Assembly (NCBI GenBank): GCA_038527215.1
Contig: JBCBGC010000015.1
Location: 1 to 64,000 of the forward strand
DNA length: 64,000 nucleotides
Reading direction: 5' to 3'
DNA from: JAWPMV01 sp038527215
GTDB lineage: Bacteria > Bacteroidota > Bacteroidia > J057
The translations under genes were made by a program, and so were the position numbers. Below, in pieces: positions 61,787-64,000 of the stretch. The stretch's first letter is position 1, and each line of letters begins with the position of its first letter. Under the pieces are notes generated by a model, which had not been told where the DNA came from, did not search any database, and saw only the letters and a list, made by a program, of their open reading frames with translations.

Positions 61787-64000
61787 TCATCCGCCAAATA
61801 ATTGGATAGCTGCCAGAACCTGATCCATGGCCTCGGGCGCAGAGGCCGCTAAGCGGAAGCCATGGGTGTCCGATTTCCATCCGGGGCTAACCCGGCGGGC
61901 TTTTTCTACCAGGCAGGATGGGCTTTCATCCCGCCAGGAACCGTTGCGCATCAGGGGCCGGCTGCGCTCGCTGGTAGTCCATTCGCTGACGTTGCCGCTC
62001 ATGTCATAGAGCGCCTGTCCGGCCAGCATCAAGGGCTGCTTTTGCATGACGGGTCGGGTGCGGCCTCCGCTGTTGCGCGCGTACCAAGCCAGGGAGTCAA
62101 TGCCGATTCCTCCGCAGTAGTCAAAGCTACGCTTCGAGGCCTGGGCTTGTCCCCCCCGGGCAGCAAAGATCCACTCCTGGTCTGTAGGTAAACGAAAGTC
62201 CGGACTGTTTTGCGCTGGAAACAGGTCTTTCATATGGCTACTGAGCCAATGGGCATAGGCCTGCGCGTCTTTCAGGCTGACCCGTACCACGGGATTATCG
62301 CCTTCCAGTTGCCAGCCAGGTTTGGTATCCTGGAGCTTCCATTTTCCGGTAGATTTACAAAAAAGGGCGTATTGCCAAACGGTGGTTTCGCTTTGGGCCA
62401 GGAAATAGGGGGCGATTTGGGCCTCCGCATCTCCCGGTATGCGAATGAGCGAAGGATAATATCGATGGGCGAAAAGCAAATACAGGCTATCATTCAAGCT
62501 GCGGAGTTTTTCCCTTACTTCTTGCTTGGTCTGTGGGGCTTCCGACATACTATCTCCCGACATGTGCATCAACTCCAGCAAGGCTTCCCGGGCGATTGCT
62601 TGGTTTTTGGGTTGCTCGTCGGAGGCTTCATTGTGAAAAAAGGCCAAATCGAACATATCATGGGTCCAAGCCTCTCTCATGGACCCTTCGAGCTGGTTGG
62701 TTCCGGCGATATGGCTAAACTTCTTGAGGGCATCTTGATACCGAAAGCGCTGAAGGTCTACTTCCGCATCCTCCATCAAATCTACCAACACAGCCTGGGT
62801 AGCCGTTTGCAGGGAGGCCAGCACCCCTTTCATACGGATATTTTGGTGGACGGCCAGCACAGAGATAGCGAGCAGAATCAATCCGGTAACCATGCTGATC
62901 ATACGCTTGCGCATGACGGTATTGGCGCGGAGTTGCCGACTCTGGGTCAAGAAAGCGACCTCCAGGGCGTTAAAGGGGTGGCCTTCCAGTTGGAAGTCTG
63001 CCCAGAGAATACTGAGCCGGGGGTCATTGTTCCATAAGTAGTTTTTGGCCTCCTTTTCTGATTTATGATCTTCGTAATCATATACGGCCATATCCAGCTT
63101 GTGCATGAGCCGCAATTTATTTTCTCCCAAGCCCTTAATCCATTCCCACAGCCGTGCCCAGGCTCTGACCAGGGCGTCATGGGCCGGTTCATAATATAGC
63201 ACCCCGTGTAAATCCCTCCCGGTAGAGATCAAGCGAGCTTCTACCAACTTCTCGGCTACGATCTGCATATCATCGGTGTCTGCCGGATTGGTGAAGATGA
63301 CGTCGGGCTCGTTTACCCTTCTACTGGCCAGTTCTCCCCCTTCCAGGGACACCATCCGCAACATTAACTTGCGCATGCAGTCTTGCTGGCGGGGCGTAAG
63401 TTCTTCATAAATGGAGTTGGCACGAGTTCTGAGGGCACCAATCACCCCGCCCAGGGCCTGGTAATCTTCCAGGGTCAACGCCCGGTTGGTGCGGCCCGAG
63501 TTGAGATAGCTATGGTACAACTCACTCAAGGTAAAAGACAGCAGGGGTAAGGCACCAGGCGCCTGGTTGACGGCATCTACCAATTTGTCTACCAGTGTAT
63601 TGGGTTCGAAGTAGAGTACTTCCTGGACGGTGGGTTTGATGATGACTTCCCGCAATTCATCCTGGCTAAAGGCTGGCACCAAATAATGGCCTTTCATCCA
63701 GTAAGGGGCCAGGGTGGCTTCCTCGAATTGAGGCTCAAAGTCTGAGCGGATGCTGATCGCGATGCTGAGCTGAGGGTAGGTTTCCAACCAGGTAACCAAT
63801 TGCTGCTCGAATTCCAGTCTTTCTTCATCATCCAGACATTGGGTGACCAGTTCTTCGTATTGGTCTACGAAGAGCAAGGCGGGCAAGTGGGGCGGCAGGG
63901 CCTGCGCCATGTCAGGGATGCACGACCGCAATAGTTCCATGGGGGTTTGCCCAGGTCGCAGGATGGGCAGGATATGCCAGCCTTTTTCCCGTAACTGAGG
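61787..64000 (-). CDS. STAND NTPase with C-terminal FGE-sulfatase (SUMF1/C-type-lectin-like) domain, N-terminus beyond window
   Basis: At least 737 residues; the frame is open to the window edge, so the Walker A and anything before it are missing. Visible first is the NTPase region after the P-loop (LREKGWHILPILRPGQTPM), Walker B ALLFVDQYEELVTQ, sensor ISIRSDFEPQFE, and arm PGALPLLSFTLSELYHSYL and YEPAHDALVRAWARLWEWI. These are clearly paralogous to the next gene. A TM helix follows (MVTGLILLAISVLAVHQ), then a helical segment and an FGE-sulfatase domain: FRLPTDQEWIFAARGG, DMSGNVSEWT, RNGSWRDESPSC and THGFRLAAS. A caspase domain upstream of the P-loop is expected from the paralogues but not seen. 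The stop is 136 bases before the next gene's start. Confidence 0.9.
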   Translation of the reverse strand, partial: PQLREKGWHILPILRPGQTPMELLRSCIPDMAQALPPHLPALLFVDQYEELVTQCLDDEERLEFEQQLVTWLETYPQLSIAISIRSDFEPQFEEATLAPYWMKGHYLVPAFSQDELREVIIKPTVQEVLYFEPNTLVDKLVDAVNQAPGALPLLSFTLSELYHSYLNSGRTNRALTLEDYQALGGVIGALRTRANSIYEELTPRQQDCMRKLMLRMVSLEGGELASRRVNEPDVIFTNPADTDDMQIVAEKLVEARLISTGRDLHGVLYYEPAHDALVRAWARLWEWIKGLGENKLRLMHKLDMAVYDYEDHKSEKEAKNYLWNNDPRLSILWADFQLEGHPFNALEVAFLTQSRQLRANTVMRKRMISMVTGLILLAISVLAVHQNIRMKGVLASLQTATQAVLVDLMEDAEVDLQRFRYQDALKKFSHIAGTNQLEGSMREAWTHDMFDLAFFHNEASDEQPKNQAIAREALLELMHMSGDSMSEAPQTKQEVREKLRSLNDSLYLLFAHRYYPSLIRIPGDAEAQIAPYFLAQSETTVWQYALFCKSTGKWKLQDTKPGWQLEGDNPVVRVSLKDAQAYAHWLSSHMKDLFPAQNSPDFRLPTDQEWIFAARGGQAQASKRSFDYCGGIGIDSLAWYARNSGGRTRPVMQKQPLMLAGQALYDMSGNVSEWTTSERSRPLMRNGSWRDESPSCLVEKARRVSPGWKSDTHGFRLAASAPEAMDQVLAAIQLFGG

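Noticed and set aside
61651..61797. Longer N-terminus for the WD40 caspase-STAND protein
   Set aside because: It overlaps the stop of the previous gene and includes the GC-rich hairpin; the ATG at 61650 leads straight into the caspase fold.
61830..61960. Template repeat for a diversity-generating retroelement within the window
   Set aside because: No near-copy of the lectin-like segment and no reverse transcriptase were found by reading; the possibility remains only outside the window.
57025..64000. Possible CRISPR, phage or transposon origin for the caspase-STAND region
   Set aside because: No direct-repeat array, integrase, transposase or flanking terminal repeats were seen.

Overview
The window is chromosomal DNA of a Bacteroidota bacterium with mid-range GC. 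A Saprospiria/Lewinella-like lineage is my best guess, from gene content only. The evidence is two SusC/SusD nutrient-uptake pairs, many lipoproteins, an ASPIC/UnbV repeat protein, a TPR regulator with a LuxR-type HTH tail, a fused Fkp enzyme, and large caspase-STAND proteins. No rRNA, tRNA, CRISPR array, transposase or phage gene was seen. Several long frames have a more credible internal start, and I give that start together with its reason.

Layout. 1-2015: end of a SusC gene and its SusD partner. 2070-18110: mostly catabolic and salvage genes, namely a PVC-type heme lipoprotein, a GH2 glycosidase, a GH92 mannosidase, an S9 peptidase, bifunctional Fkp, a MarR/flavin reductase operon and a divergent FMN-dependent hydroxy-acid dehydrogenase. 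18733-29529: a co-directional block of SusC, SusD, ASPIC/UnbV lipoprotein, BtrH-like protein and two small lipoproteins. 29633-31340: a response regulator/histidine kinase pair. 31754-40758: small and regulatory genes, including AraC plus an SRPBCC protein with a broken partial duplicate, a cytochrome c, a deacetylase/formyltransferase pair, an ECF sigma factor with a membrane partner, and a 2OG-Fe(II) oxygenase. 41077-44657: a cholesterol-dependent-cytolysin-like lipoprotein divergent from a TPR-LuxR regulator. 44667-51463: GreA-like protein, L-type lectin, AraC and SDR, VOC protein, nitrilase, a 7TM-DISM nucleotidyl cyclase and a peptidoglycan-binding-like protein.

51589-64000 is the most unusual part. 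At least two, and probably three, paralogous caspase/STAND NTPase proteins lie head to tail on the minus strand, each with a different C-terminal module: an FGE-sulfatase (C-type-lectin-like) domain, a WD40 propeller, or a membrane anchor preceded by a second, P-loop-less NTPase module. A secreted WG-repeat protein ends the run, followed by a strong terminator. The architecture matches predicted NTP-dependent bacterial conflict (immunity or regulated-death) systems and is the best candidate for an undescribed system here.

The genes divide into three themes: glycan and peptide acquisition (Sus pairs, GH2, GH92, S9, Fkp, lectin), signalling (ECF, two AraC, MarR, histidine kinase/response regulator, cyclase, TPR-LuxR), and biological conflict (cytolysin, caspase-STAND cluster). 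All functions are read from sequence motifs; no database search was run.
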